From the NCBI GenBank assembly GCA_023390555.1, contig JAEWCQ010000034.1, forward strand, positions 1-64,000: a stretch of DNA of 64,000 nt, read 5' to 3'. This DNA is from Bacillota bacterium (GTDB lineage Bacteria > Bacillota > Clostridia > Lachnospirales > Lachnospiraceae). A program made the position numbers and the translations under genes. Shown here piece by piece: positions 52,830 to 62,102 of the stretch. The notes beneath the pieces are model-generated. The model had not been told where the DNA came from and ran no database searches. It saw only the letters and a program-made list of their open reading frames with translations. Positions within the stretch are counted from its first letter, which is position 1. The number at the start of each line of letters is the position of its first letter.

Positions 52830-54961
52830 TATTGCAGTTCCAGCCGGAACAGCCGGGCCATATTTTCTTTCGGGAATTTCACGCACAGACTTCCCGTATT
52901 GGAGTTCCATTCATACGCCTCAGCAGCATACTCCGGATAGATTCTGTTTACTTTCACACATTTCCCCCTCAGTCCCTTGATTGGAAGTGTCTTTATTTTC
53001 TCATTGCCCTCTCTTCTCCAGACCGCCAGATAAGATACCTGTCCATGCCGGATGCCAAGCGCCGACCACTCATCCGAAAACTGCGACAGCCCAAGCGGCC
53101 AGAATGGAAGCCCCTCCGAAAGATCACTTCGAATCTGTTTGTACAATGCAATTCCCTCCTGAACCAGGCATCTTCTATCCTCATCCAGTCTGGCAAGATG
53201 TCCGCTCTGATGCACACGCAGTAACAGTGCATTGACCATATTAAAAACGGTCTCTTCCCGCAGAATATCCGGATCTGTCTCCTGCTCATGATTCATCGGA
53301 TAAGCCCAGACGGCTGCCTGCTCCGGTGTCACCGCAGTTGGTGCATTTGCCGCAATCGTGGCATACAGACGGTAATCATCCTGATCGCTTGTGGACTGGA
53401 TACTGCAGCGTGACAGCAGCGCATAATCCATTCGAAGGCCGCCGCTGGAACAGTTCTCGACCACAAGATCGGGATATCTCTCCCATAGTCCGTCCAGCCA
53501 TTTCAGATAGCATCTCTCATGCTCCAGCATTCCGTCGCCGCAGCTGTCCGCAGAAAGCTCCGTTCCGATTCCCGGTTCGATATTATAATCCATCTTGATG
53601 TACCCGACTCCATATTCGGATACAATTCGGTCAATCACAGCATCCGCATATGCGCGCACATGCTCGTTCCGGTAATCCAGTTGATAGCGGCTCCGGTCAA
53701 AGACTCGCCTGCCATGTCTGACAAAGAAGTGATCGTCCGGCATCTCTTCCGCCATTCTGCAGTGAATTCCCATGACTTCCATTTCAAGCCAGACGCCCGG
53801 TATCATCCCCTTACTGCGGATATAATCTGCCACCTTTCGCATCCCGTCAGGGAAACGCTTTCTGCTTTCTTTCCACTCTCCGACACTGTCCCACCAGTCT
53901 CCGTCCGCATACCAGCCGGCATCGATACAGAAATACTCGCAACCGGCCTCAGCCGCTGCATCAATAAGCGGATATTCTTCTTCTGCCGTCGGTTTTCCCC
54001 AGAGGCAGTTCATATAATCATTAAAAATGACCGGCAGTGTCTGATTATCCGTGTTTTCTCTTCGGATTCTCCGTCGGTAAGCAGTCAGTGTACCCATTGC
54101 ATGTTCAAATCCCTCTGCGGTTACTCCGACCGCAGCCGGCACACTCTGAAAACTTTCTCCGGGTTTTAAGGTCTTTGACCAATGCGAGTAAATCTCGTTC
54201 GGTCCTCCCAGGGCCAGATACAGATGACCGTTCTGATCTCCAATCTCCCAGTGCCAGGAACCGTTATGTTCAATCTGCCAGAACAGGCCGGTTCCTGCGC
54301 AGGTATTCTCGAGATATCCCATAGGCAAATACTCCTTGGCCGACCAGTTTCCGGTATTCGATACCCGGACTGTGCTTGAAGAACGCTGAATCCGGTCCGG
54401 CTGGATCTGCTCCATGCCAAGCTCCCCAAGTGTATACGATTTCCAGTTCAATTCCCTCTGCCAGCTGTTGTGCGGAATCCACACCTTTATTTTTTGATCC
54501 CTTGTCTGCAGCCCTTCCTTCTCGATCCCTTCATAATTAAATGACGAAATATATTCCAGGGTCTGAGGGGATGTCCCTTCATTTCGTACCTTCTGCCAGC
54601 ATCGTATTACCGGCAGTCCCGTGTAAAACTGCACAAATGCATCCACATAGAGATCTGTCTCCTCATCTCGCAGAACAAAGGTAAGAATTCGCCCCGACTG
54701 GTTCTGTTTATCCGTATGACTCACATATTTCATGCGGTATCCCGGTGCAGTCACCATAAATTTATTCCCATGCCGTTCAAAGGGTCTGTCAAAACCAGAA
54801 AGATTCAGTTCCACAAACCGGAACCCATAGTCCATCGACTCGACCTGAATATTTTCCCTGCAAAATGGCACGGAAGAAAAATGTAGTAATTTTAAAAATT
54901 GCTGCTCATCCACTTCCCAAACCATATAGATGCCGTTTTCATTTACTTCAATTGCCTTCAT
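52829..54961 (-). CDS. GH36 alpha-galactosidase
   Basis: 710 residues from the ATG at 54961 (GAAGGAATG upstream; a GTG at 54988 is possible). Cytoplasmic. It hydrolyses terminal alpha-1,6-galactose from raffinose-type sugars or galactomannan oligosaccharides. GH36 landmarks: FNDYMNCLWGKPT, FCIDAGWYADGDWW, nucleophile D458 in GYIKMDYN, CSSGGLRMD and the acid/base region STSDQDDYRLY. It lies next to a beta-mannosidase locus, which suggests galactomannan fragments as substrate. Confidence 0.9.
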   Translation of the reverse strand: MKAIEVNENGIYMVWEVDEQQFLKLLHFSSVPFCRENIQVESMDYGFRFVELNLSGFDRPFERHGNKFMVTAPGYRMKYVSHTDKQNQSGRILTFVLRDEETDLYVDAFVQFYTGLPVIRCWQKVRNEGTSPQTLEYISSFNYEGIEKEGLQTRDQKIKVWIPHNSWQRELNWKSYTLGELGMEQIQPDRIQRSSSTVRVSNTGNWSAKEYLPMGYLENTCAGTGLFWQIEHNGSWHWEIGDQNGHLYLALGGPNEIYSHWSKTLKPGESFQSVPAAVGVTAEGFEHAMGTLTAYRRRIRRENTDNQTLPVIFNDYMNCLWGKPTAEEEYPLIDAAAEAGCEYFCIDAGWYADGDWWDSVGEWKESRKRFPDGMRKVADYIRSKGMIPGVWLEMEVMGIHCRMAEEMPDDHFFVRHGRRVFDRSRYQLDYRNEHVRAYADAVIDRIVSEYGVGYIKMDYNIEPGIGTELSADSCGDGMLEHERCYLKWLDGLWERYPDLVVENCSSGGLRMDYALLSRCSIQSTSDQDDYRLYATIAANAPTAVTPEQAAVWAYPMNHEQETDPDILREETVFNMVNALLLRVHQSGHLARLDEDRRCLVQEGIALYKQIRSDLSEGLPFWPLGLSQFSDEWSALGIRHGQVSYLAVWRREGNEKIKTLPIKGLRGKCVKVNRIYPEYAAEAYEWNSNTGSLCVKFPKENMARLFRLELQ

Positions 54962-55164
54962 AGTTTCATTCCTTCTCTCTTCGTTCACTGCTTCCGTTAT
55001 CCTGTATGTTTTCCAATTTAATCATTATTATAGGCAGAAGCAGCTTCCTTTTATAGAAAGAAGTTCAAAAAAAACAGTACAACTCTCTATTTTCTATCAT
55101 CAAGACAACCATTGGGACTGGTGATTTGTCCCGTCTCTATCCAGATCTATCGCCGTCATGAAAT

Positions 55165-56373
55165 TTACCTCAACAACTCTCGTTTGACTTCCTTCAAAAT
55201 ATGCTGCCCCAGATCCCTGTCTGCTTTATTACCAATTAATGCGCAATTCAACGTACCTGTACCACGAAATATGCTTACTGATAATTGAAAATCCGGCGGC
55301 AGCCGATATAGCCCCGTGATAAAACAGTTTTCTATATGACAGCCGTCAAACTGCAATTTGTCCGCATCAATCACTCCGATATTTGTGTAGGAAACAGGCG
55401 GGATACGATAAGCACTTTTAATAATATGTTTTACAAGGGAATGTGGAAGCGTTCTGAAAGCAAACGTAAGCGGGCGTATTCCCCGAAAGCACAGATTTCT
55501 TGACTTTTGAAGTAGCATCTCAATATGAACCTGTAGCACCGTGTCAGCGAACGTATCTCCCGGCTGTACTTCCACAAATATCGTCTGATAGGTCCCTGTA
55601 ACATTGCCTATCGTCATGGAATCTGGTGCGTACCCATAGCGCCTCAAATCGGCAGGGCAGGGAATGGCCACAACCGATATCTTCTGCATACCGGCGATTA
55701 CGCGGGCATATGCGGCAATCCATATATCGTTTCGTGTTGCACCGTAGTTTCGATATTTCTCAGTTATACCCATCAACTCATCCGGGGACAGCGTGCTGCT
55801 CAAACAGAAAAACTCTGTACCGTCATTGAATTGGCGCAGCGGTGACATGGTGGCTCCTCTGTTTTGTTTGATCTGTTCTGTCGGCTTTCCAACGCGGATG
55901 CCTTTCAGAACCGGATCTATGGCACGGTTATTATGGATCGGTAATTTACACTTTTCTCTGTTATACAACGCTGCCAACAAATATAGATATTGCTTGAAGC
56001 CCGCCCCATCCGCCAGAATATGACTCATCCCAATCATAATGCTTTTTTGCTTTTCCTCTTGGTGAATCGATAGTTTCACTTGCGGATTGCTGCTCAAATC
56101 CCATCTTGGATTTGAACTGAGATCATCTGTAAACAAATCTTCAACTGTAAAATTCTTTTTTACAAACTTTGCACGCCGAAAGTCGTATGTAGAAAAAATT
56201 TCGGGAACATAGTTTGCGGAAATCCTTACTGCCTCCTGAAAGTTATTCCAATCAAAATTTCCTTCGAGCATCAAATGACAATACAGAAAAGGATACAGCC
56301 TGTCGCTGTTCGCTGATTCAAAAAAATCCATACAAGAGCAATTACCCGCACTTCTACCTTTCTTTTGTTTCAT
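55165..56373 (-). CDS. Condensation-type acyltransferase (HxxxDG family)
   Basis: 402 residues. The HILADGAG motif is the HxxxDG catalytic signature of the condensation/alcohol acetyltransferase/wax ester synthase superfamily, and a late segment (SYTNIGVID near residue 330) matches its second conserved region. It probably transfers an acyl group to an unknown alcohol or amine. It has a TetR-type operator in its promoter region and a TetR gene immediately upstream. No carrier protein or synthetase is adjacent. Confidence 0.72.
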   Translation of the reverse strand: MKQKKGRSAGNCSCMDFFESANSDRLYPFLYCHLMLEGNFDWNNFQEAVRISANYVPEIFSTYDFRRAKFVKKNFTVEDLFTDDLSSNPRWDLSSNPQVKLSIHQEEKQKSIMIGMSHILADGAGFKQYLYLLAALYNREKCKLPIHNNRAIDPVLKGIRVGKPTEQIKQNRGATMSPLRQFNDGTEFFCLSSTLSPDELMGITEKYRNYGATRNDIWIAAYARVIAGMQKISVVAIPCPADLRRYGYAPDSMTIGNVTGTYQTIFVEVQPGDTFADTVLQVHIEMLLQKSRNLCFRGIRPLTFAFRTLPHSLVKHIIKSAYRIPPVSYTNIGVIDADKLQFDGCHIENCFITGLYRLPPDFQLSVSIFRGTGTLNCALIGNKADRDLGQHILKEVKRELLR

Positions 56374-56399
56374 AGTCTCTTTCCTTTCTCAGATATTAA

Positions 56400-56412
56400 A
56401 TGAATTGTTCAT
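56400..56412. promoter_or_regulatory. TetR-type operator before the acyltransferase gene
   Basis: ATGAATTGTTCAT, a palindrome (ATGAA-TTG-TTCAT) 27 bp before the gene. It matches the site upstream of the TetR gene except for one central base. Confidence 0.7.
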
Positions 56413-56456
56413 TCATTTCTTTTACGAAAATTAGAGGGCCTTATCGCCCTGCTAAT

Positions 56457-57119
56457 TCATGCTTTGTATGCGGTTAAAATATTATCCAGACACATTGCCT
56501 TTGCCGTTTCCAAAGAAATCTCAGAAACTTCAAACGATACATATCGTCTGTCCATCACCCACCAGGTTAAAATTTCAATAATCATGGTGGTGGTCAAATC
56601 CAAATGCGCTACCTGTCTTACCGTTCCATTTTCAATAAACAGCCTAAGGTATTTTGTCATATTTTCATAAAAATTTTTACGATATGCCCTGTAGTGATCG
56701 GCCAGAAAAGTGAACTCATACTGATTCTTTTCAATAAACAGGCAACCGACCGCATAGCGGGCAAGCAGGTCAAATGCATCGGAGATAAGGGACTCGAAGC
56801 TATAATCCGTGTCTGCTGTTTTAAGATGTTCTGCAAACTCATAGTCGGACTGCTCCAAAAGGGAGACAACTTCCTCTTCTATCCCAGCAAACAACTCATC
56901 CGCAATGGGTTTTTTCAATTCTCTGTCGGCAAAATCAGGATCTATGGTGCGTTTTAAAACAAAATACATGATCTCTTTCTTGCCCGCAAAGTCAAGGTAA
57001 ATCGTACCTACAGACACCCCGACGGCTTTTGCAATGTGGCTGATCTGCGTTCTGGCATAGCCTTGACGCAGAAAAAGCAGCGTGGCTTCATCTGCTATTT
57101 TGTTTATTCTCTCGTTCAA
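56457..57119 (-). CDS. TetR-family repressor of the acyltransferase gene
   Basis: 220 residues. N-terminal TetR helix-turn-helix (ATLLFLRQGYARTQISHIAKAVGVSVGTIYLDFAGKKEIM), then an all-helical ligand domain. The same palindrome lies before this gene and before the acyltransferase, indicating autoregulation and control of the neighbour. Inducer unknown. GAGGTGGAAAA precedes the ATG. Confidence 0.85.
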   Translation of the reverse strand: MNERINKIADEATLLFLRQGYARTQISHIAKAVGVSVGTIYLDFAGKKEIMYFVLKRTIDPDFADRELKKPIADELFAGIEEEVVSLLEQSDYEFAEHLKTADTDYSFESLISDAFDLLARYAVGCLFIEKNQYEFTFLADHYRAYRKNFYENMTKYLRLFIENGTVRQVAHLDLTTTMIIEILTWWVMDRRYVSFEVSEISLETAKAMCLDNILTAYKA

Positions 57120-57141
57120 TTTTCCACCTCATTTATCATGA

Positions 57142-57154
57142 ATGAATTATTCAT
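57142..57154. promoter_or_regulatory. TetR-type operator before the TetR gene
   Basis: ATGAATTATTCAT, palindrome ATGAA-TTA-TTCAT, 23 bp before the start codon of the repressor. Confidence 0.7.
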
Positions 57155-57210
57155 TTTTATAATAGACCGAATGAAATAAGGTGTCAACAAATTTATGCAA
57201 ATCTATTCGA

Positions 57211-57242
57211 ATGCCCCCGCTGAAATTTCCAGCAGGGGCTTT
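57211..57242 (-). terminator. Terminator of the pyrimidine operon
   Basis: GCCCC-GCTG type arm pairs with CAGC-GGGGC around an A/T-rich loop just beyond the last gene of the minus-strand operon. Confidence 0.6.
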
Positions 57243-57255
57243 GCTTTCCCATCTG

Positions 57256-57882
57256 TTATTCGCCGAATTTAATTCTGATATAATCCATAATTACCTCTAT
57301 GCAGTTATCCCGGCCAATCCGGTCACTGTTTAAAATGAGGTCATAATTGATCGGATTCGTCCAGTCTTTTCCTCCGGTATAGTAATTATAGTACTGTGCC
57401 CGGTAGCGGTCCGTACTGTGAATCAGCTGATTTGCCCGATCCTCGGAAATATACATCTTGTTCATAACGGACTTTACACAGGCTGTTCTTGGTGCTTCGA
57501 TGTACAGACTGATTACATTTTTCGCATCTTTCAAAATGTGATCCGCACACTTTCCGACGATAATACAGCTTTCTGTTTTGGCCAGACTTCGAATCAGTTC
57601 CGCCTGGATGTTGAACAGATTAATGTCGGAAACAAAATCTTTTTCATGCGGTTCCAGTACATCGGTAAAAGGAATTTTCCGCAGCCAGTTGGCAATGTAT
57701 TTTCCGCGCAGGCGCTCATCCGCCTCCACAAACAGACCTTCGTCGATCCCGCTCTGATCCGATGCCATCGTCAGCAGCTGTCTTTCATAGCAGGGAATTC
57801 CAAGACGTTCACCCAGTTTGGTTGCAATTTCTTTACCGCCGCTGCCAAAGCCTCTGGCAATTGTAATGACGTAGTTCTCCAT
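57256..57882 (-). CDS. Cytidylate kinase-like protein
   Basis: 208 residues from the ATG at 57882 (GGAGGGAGAGGC upstream). A P-loop-like start (TIARGFGSGGKEIATKLGERLGIPCYER) and the middle (SCIIVGKCADHIL) place it in the cytidylate kinase-like family common in Clostridia. These proteins are often near transporters and may not be true CMP kinases. It is the last gene of the pyrimidine-degradation operon, so a nucleotide-related role is plausible, but its substrate is unproven. Confidence 0.75.
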   Translation of the reverse strand: MENYVITIARGFGSGGKEIATKLGERLGIPCYERQLLTMASDQSGIDEGLFVEADERLRGKYIANWLRKIPFTDVLEPHEKDFVSDINLFNIQAELIRSLAKTESCIIVGKCADHILKDAKNVISLYIEAPRTACVKSVMNKMYISEDRANQLIHSTDRYRAQYYNYYTGGKDWTNPINYDLILNSDRIGRDNCIEVIMDYIRIKFGE

Positions 57883-57901
57883 GCCTCTCCCTCCTGTCTG
57901 A

Positions 57902-59164
57902 TTATTCCGCATCTGCTTTTAAGACTGCGTTCAACATAACGGTCGCGCCTTCCGTACAGTGTTCCGGTTTGGAGTATTCCGGCTCACAATGCGATAATCC
58001 GTCTTTGGACTGTACGAAAATCATCGTAGTCGGAAGCATATAAGCAGCAAACTGTGCATCATGACCTGCACCAGAATGAATATACTGATGCGGGATACCA
58101 GCTTCTTGTGCAGCTTCCTTGACATAACCTACAAGCTTTTTGTCCCAGTACACCGTATCCCGGTTCCATGCTTTTACCACTTCGCATTCACAGCCCGACC
58201 ATGCCTTGTCCGCACAGCTTTTTACTATGGCCAGCACCTGCTCAAGCACTGCCGGATCTTCATGTCTTGCATCAAAGGAAAAATCAAAGTAATCCGGCAC
58301 GCAGGTATGTACACACGGATGGCACACGACTTCACCGGTCGTATAGACCAGTTCCGGAATACCGAGTTTGTCAATTTCTTCATGGAGATAACAGAGCGCC
58401 TGCGAAGCTGCAAAAAATGCATCTTTCCGCTTTGGCATAGGAAAGGTTCCGGCATGTGTGGTCTGTCCGTAGAACCGAAGACGGTAATTGAACATGCCAA
58501 GCACGCAGTCTACGATACCGATATCCTTTCCGCTATCCTCAAGAATTGGCCCCTGCTCGATATGGGTTTCAAACATATACTGATATTTTTCCGGATTCAG
58601 CCGGAACTTACGGTCGCCCTGAAAACCGGATTTCTCCAGCGCCTCACCGAATGTCTCGGTTCCGTCTAAAATACTCTTGGAAGCCATCATATCCTCATAC
58701 TTGAATTTGCTTCGGATATCCTCCGGCAGATAATCATAGCACACAATTCCGGAACACATCATGGCCGGCGGATATAACGAGCCTTCTTCATTTGTCCAGA
58801 TCATGGCAGTCAGCGGATGTTTATGCGGTATCTTCTGCTCCGCCACTGTCTCAAGAACCTCCATGGCAGAGATGACACCTAAGATACCGTCATAATTCCC
58901 GCCGTTTTTCACCGAATCACAGTGAGATGCCATTACAATCCGCTTTGCATCCGGATCGCTTCCCGGAAGTGTTGCATAGATATCTGCCACATCATCAATC
59001 TCAATCTCCGCTCCGATGGCTTTCATCCGCCGGATAAATTCATTTCTTGCAGAAATTGCTTCCGGTGACAGCGAATATCTGGTGATTCCGCCATGTCCGG
59101 CATCTCCGAATTTGCTCATTGTACTGATTTTATCTTTCATTCGTTCCAAACTGCATTCATACAT
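57902..59164 (-). CDS. M20-family amidohydrolase: beta-ureidopropionase / N-carbamoylase type
   Basis: About 420 residues. The binuclear zinc hydrolase family includes allantoate amidohydrolase, N-carbamoyl-amino-acid hydrolase and beta-ureidopropionase. Metal-site and domain markers are ASHCDSVKNGGNYDG, WTNEEGSLY, EPEY, HIEQGP and HSGAGHDAQFA. In this operon it should hydrolyse N-carbamoyl-beta-alanine, the last step of reductive uracil degradation, to beta-alanine, CO2 and ammonia. AAGGAAGG precedes ATG 59164; a GTG three bases before is also possible. It overlaps the PreA-like gene by 8 bp. Confidence 0.85.
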   Translation of the reverse strand: MYECSLERMKDKISTMSKFGDAGHGGITRYSLSPEAISARNEFIRRMKAIGAEIEIDDVADIYATLPGSDPDAKRIVMASHCDSVKNGGNYDGILGVISAMEVLETVAEQKIPHKHPLTAMIWTNEEGSLYPPAMMCSGIVCYDYLPEDIRSKFKYEDMMASKSILDGTETFGEALEKSGFQGDRKFRLNPEKYQYMFETHIEQGPILEDSGKDIGIVDCVLGMFNYRLRFYGQTTHAGTFPMPKRKDAFFAASQALCYLHEEIDKLGIPELVYTTGEVVCHPCVHTCVPDYFDFSFDARHEDPAVLEQVLAIVKSCADKAWSGCECEVVKAWNRDTVYWDKKLVGYVKEAAQEAGIPHQYIHSGAGHDAQFAAYMLPTTMIFVQSKDGLSHCEPEYSKPEHCTEGATVMLNAVLKADAE

Positions 59165-60668
59165 CACATATACCTTCCTTTCCTGCTCTTAACTCTACTC
59201 TCACACCTGAGGAAATGGCTTCTGCCGGACAGACTACCTTACAGAGCTGACAGCCGACACATTTTTTTGCATCCATGACCGGTTTCCTGTCCTTTCCGAT
59301 CGCAAGTGCCTGATGTCCGGCATCATAACAGGATAAATAGCATCTCCCGCATCCGACACACAGTTTCCGGTCAAATTTCGGATAACAAATACTGTTCCGG
59401 TTCAGCTCTTCTGCCGGAAGCAGATTCGGCAGTGCCTTTCCCACGAGCTCCTTTAAAGAACTGATTTCCAGTTCTTCCATATAATTTGACAATCCCTCCA
59501 GCAGATCATCGATAATACGGTAACCATACTGCATAACTGCCGTTGTAATCTGCACAGTTTCACATCCAAGGGCCATAAATTCCGCCGCATCGATCCAGTT
59601 CTCAATTCCGCCCATACCGCTGATTGGAATGTCTTTCAGGCTTGAATTGCTCTTCATATCGTGAATAAAGCGCAGCGCAATTGGCTTAACTGCCTTTCCG
59701 GAGTATCCGCCGACTGCGGATTTTCCAATCACATCGGGTCCGGATGCGAAAGTCTGTAGATTAATGTTCATCACACTCTTAATGGTATTGATGGCAGCAA
59801 TTCCATCGGCTCCTGCCTCCACTGCGGCAAGTGCAGGCACTTCCATATTGGTAATATTCGGTGTCATTTTCGCCAGAACCGGGAGACTCGTTCCGCACTT
59901 TGTCGCTGCCGTATAACGGGCTACAAGTTCCGGATTCGTTCCGACATCACTGCCAAGCCCCTCTCCGCTCATATGCGGGCAGGAGAAATTACACTCAATA
60001 ATATCTGCTCCCACACGCTCCATCTCACCCGCAAGATAGGTCCACTCTTCTTCGTTCTGACCCATAATGGAAGCTATGATGATTTTGGTTGGGTAATTCC
60101 GTTTCAGTTCCCGCAGATAACCAAGATTCTCTTCCAATGTATGATCGGAAATCTGCTCAATGTTTTTAAATCCGATCAACGGATTGTTTTCCTTCGCAAG
60201 CCGGTCAAACCGCGGTGAGACCTCCTGCGGCACAAACGTTCCGATTGTCTTAAATGCGACACCGGCCCAGCCCATATCAAATGCCTTGGCCACCATTTCA
60301 TAATTACTTCCTACAATGGACGAGGACAGGAAGAACGGATTCTCGCAATGCACACCGCAGAAATCAATGGACAGATCCGCCTGTTTTCTTCCCGGTTCCG
60401 GCCTCACATTTTGAAGCACTTCCTGAATTTTGACTGCATCTCCCATTTTCTGCCTGTTGCACACTTCCATGCAGACCGGCTTCTCGCAGGTCATACATGG
60501 ATGGCTCTCCGGCATAAGGGAAGCAGCGCCTTTCGTGTTTTCAAACCGCAATGCACGAAGTATTCTTGCTGCCGGCACCTCTGCCGGACACGCCTTTGTA
60601 CAGGGCGCATCATGACATAACAGACACTTTCCCGTTTCTAATTTTTCTTTTAACATTTCGTATGCCAT
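59157..60668 (-). CDS. preA: Dihydropyrimidine dehydrogenase-type flavoenzyme (PreA-like) with extra iron-sulfur N-terminus
   Basis: 503 residues. Reduces uracil/thymine, or runs in reverse. The N-terminal about 85 residues carry a cysteine-rich iron-sulfur module (CLLCHDAPCTKACPAEVP, CMTCEKPVCMEVC) like the start of PreT/DPD. Then follow the DHODH-type FMN barrel with the catalytic Cys in ECNFSCPHMSGEG, and a C-terminal ferredoxin domain with two 4Fe-4S clusters (CVGCGRCYLSC, CVGCQLCKVVCP). Normal PreA is about 410 residues and pairs with PreT; no NAD(P)H/FAD subunit is in the window. Start 60668 chosen for GGAGG; 60683 also has an ATG. Confidence 0.85.
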   Translation of the reverse strand: MAYEMLKEKLETGKCLLCHDAPCTKACPAEVPAARILRALRFENTKGAASLMPESHPCMTCEKPVCMEVCNRQKMGDAVKIQEVLQNVRPEPGRKQADLSIDFCGVHCENPFFLSSSIVGSNYEMVAKAFDMGWAGVAFKTIGTFVPQEVSPRFDRLAKENNPLIGFKNIEQISDHTLEENLGYLRELKRNYPTKIIIASIMGQNEEEWTYLAGEMERVGADIIECNFSCPHMSGEGLGSDVGTNPELVARYTAATKCGTSLPVLAKMTPNITNMEVPALAAVEAGADGIAAINTIKSVMNINLQTFASGPDVIGKSAVGGYSGKAVKPIALRFIHDMKSNSSLKDIPISGMGGIENWIDAAEFMALGCETVQITTAVMQYGYRIIDDLLEGLSNYMEELEISSLKELVGKALPNLLPAEELNRNSICYPKFDRKLCVGCGRCYLSCYDAGHQALAIGKDRKPVMDAKKCVGCQLCKVVCPAEAISSGVRVELRAGKEGICDV

Positions 60669-60705
60669 TGCATCCGCCTCCATCCTGTTCCATTTTTTCT
60701 TACCT

Positions 60706-62073
60706 TTACTTTGACGTAACTCTCTTTACAAATTCTCCGGTTCCCGGTTCTCCGACAAAGTCTCCGTTGTCGTATACCAGACGGCCTCTTAAATAGGTCT
60801 GTACCGGATATCCATGAAGCTTTTTGCCTTCCCAGATCGTATGATCGTAATCGGAATGCATATTTGATACACTGATGGTATAATCTTTCTCTTTGTCATA
60901 GATGACAATATCCGCATCTTTTCCGACTGTAAGAGAACCCTTATTCTGACAGCCGAAGATTCTTGCAGGATTGGAAGCACATACCTCAACAACCTTTTCA
61001 AAAGAGAGTTTGCCGCTGTTTGCAGCATCGAGCATATACGGATACAGGTTTTCAATGCCTGCGCATCCGTTTGGAATCTTTGTGAAATCATCCTTGCCCC
61101 AATCCTTTTCATAACTCTGGAACGGGCAGTGATCCGTCGCCACGGTATCGATGAATCCGCTCTTTAAAGCTTTCCACAGCGCGTCCTGACTTTCCTGTCC
61201 CTTCATAGGAGGAGAGCAGACAAAGTTTCTTCCATCTTCCCGTTTATAGACATCACAGGTAAATTCCAGGTATTGCGGACACGTCTCCACATAGACTTTA
61301 TGACCTTCTTCCTTTGCCTGAATGCAGGCTTCCAGTCCTTCTTTATCCGCCATATGTACGATGTAAACCGGCGCTTCCAGATGACTTGCCCAGTGTACCA
61401 CGCGCTTATCCGCCTCTGCTTCCACAAATTCCGGACGGCTCAGGTAGTGATACCATGGTGAGGTCTTTCCCTCTTTTAAAAATTTTTCAATATTCAGATC
61501 AATCAAATCCGGATTTTCCGCATGTACATTGATCATGGCACCAAGCTCTTTGGCACGGAGCAGCAGTCTTGCGAAGGTACCGTCATCCACCATCATCTTC
61601 TCTTTTTTATAAACGAGAAAACACTTAAAACTTGTGATACCCTCTTCGACTGCGAGCTCCATTTCATCCAAGATCGCTCCGCCATTCAAATCTGTGATGC
61701 AGCAATGGAATGCATAATCTACACAGGCTTCTTTCTCCAGAACTTCTTTTTTGGAGTTAATCAGTCCTAAAATTGTCTCTCCTGTATGCTGGACCGGATA
61801 ATCAAAGACCGTTGTGACACCGCCGCACGCGGCTGCCCTTGTTCCGGACAGATAACTGTCTGCGGAAACCGTACCGCCGAACGGCATCGCCAGATGCGTA
61901 TGTACATCCAGTGCGCCCGGCAGAACCAGCTTTCCGGTTGCATCTACTACCTCTTTTGCATTCACCTGCAATTCATTTCCAATTGCTGCGATTTTTCCGT
62001 CTTTTACTGCGACATCGGCAACAAAGCTCTCAGTCGCTGTTACAACGGTGCCTCCTTTAATTAATAAATCCAT
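60706..62073 (-). CDS. hydA: Dihydropyrimidinase (D-hydantoinase)
   Basis: 455 residues of the amidohydrolase superfamily: opens dihydrouracil to N-carbamoyl-beta-alanine. Metal ligands in GALDVHTHLAMPFGG, the carboxylated lysine in GITSFKCFLVYKKEK, His in INVHAENPDL and IVHMADKEG, and the Asp in VATDHCPF. GGAGGCAG precedes the ATG. Second enzyme of the pathway in this operon. Confidence 0.9.
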   Translation of the reverse strand: MDLLIKGGTVVTATESFVADVAVKDGKIAAIGNELQVNAKEVVDATGKLVLPGALDVHTHLAMPFGGTVSADSYLSGTRAAACGGVTTVFDYPVQHTGETILGLINSKKEVLEKEACVDYAFHCCITDLNGGAILDEMELAVEEGITSFKCFLVYKKEKMMVDDGTFARLLLRAKELGAMINVHAENPDLIDLNIEKFLKEGKTSPWYHYLSRPEFVEAEADKRVVHWASHLEAPVYIVHMADKEGLEACIQAKEEGHKVYVETCPQYLEFTCDVYKREDGRNFVCSPPMKGQESQDALWKALKSGFIDTVATDHCPFQSYEKDWGKDDFTKIPNGCAGIENLYPYMLDAANSGKLSFEKVVEVCASNPARIFGCQNKGSLTVGKDADIVIYDKEKDYTISVSNMHSDYDHTIWEGKKLHGYPVQTYLRGRLVYDNGDFVGEPGTGEFVKRVTSK

Positions 62074-62102
62074 ACACTGCCTCCGTTTAACCTTTTTTAT
62101 TC

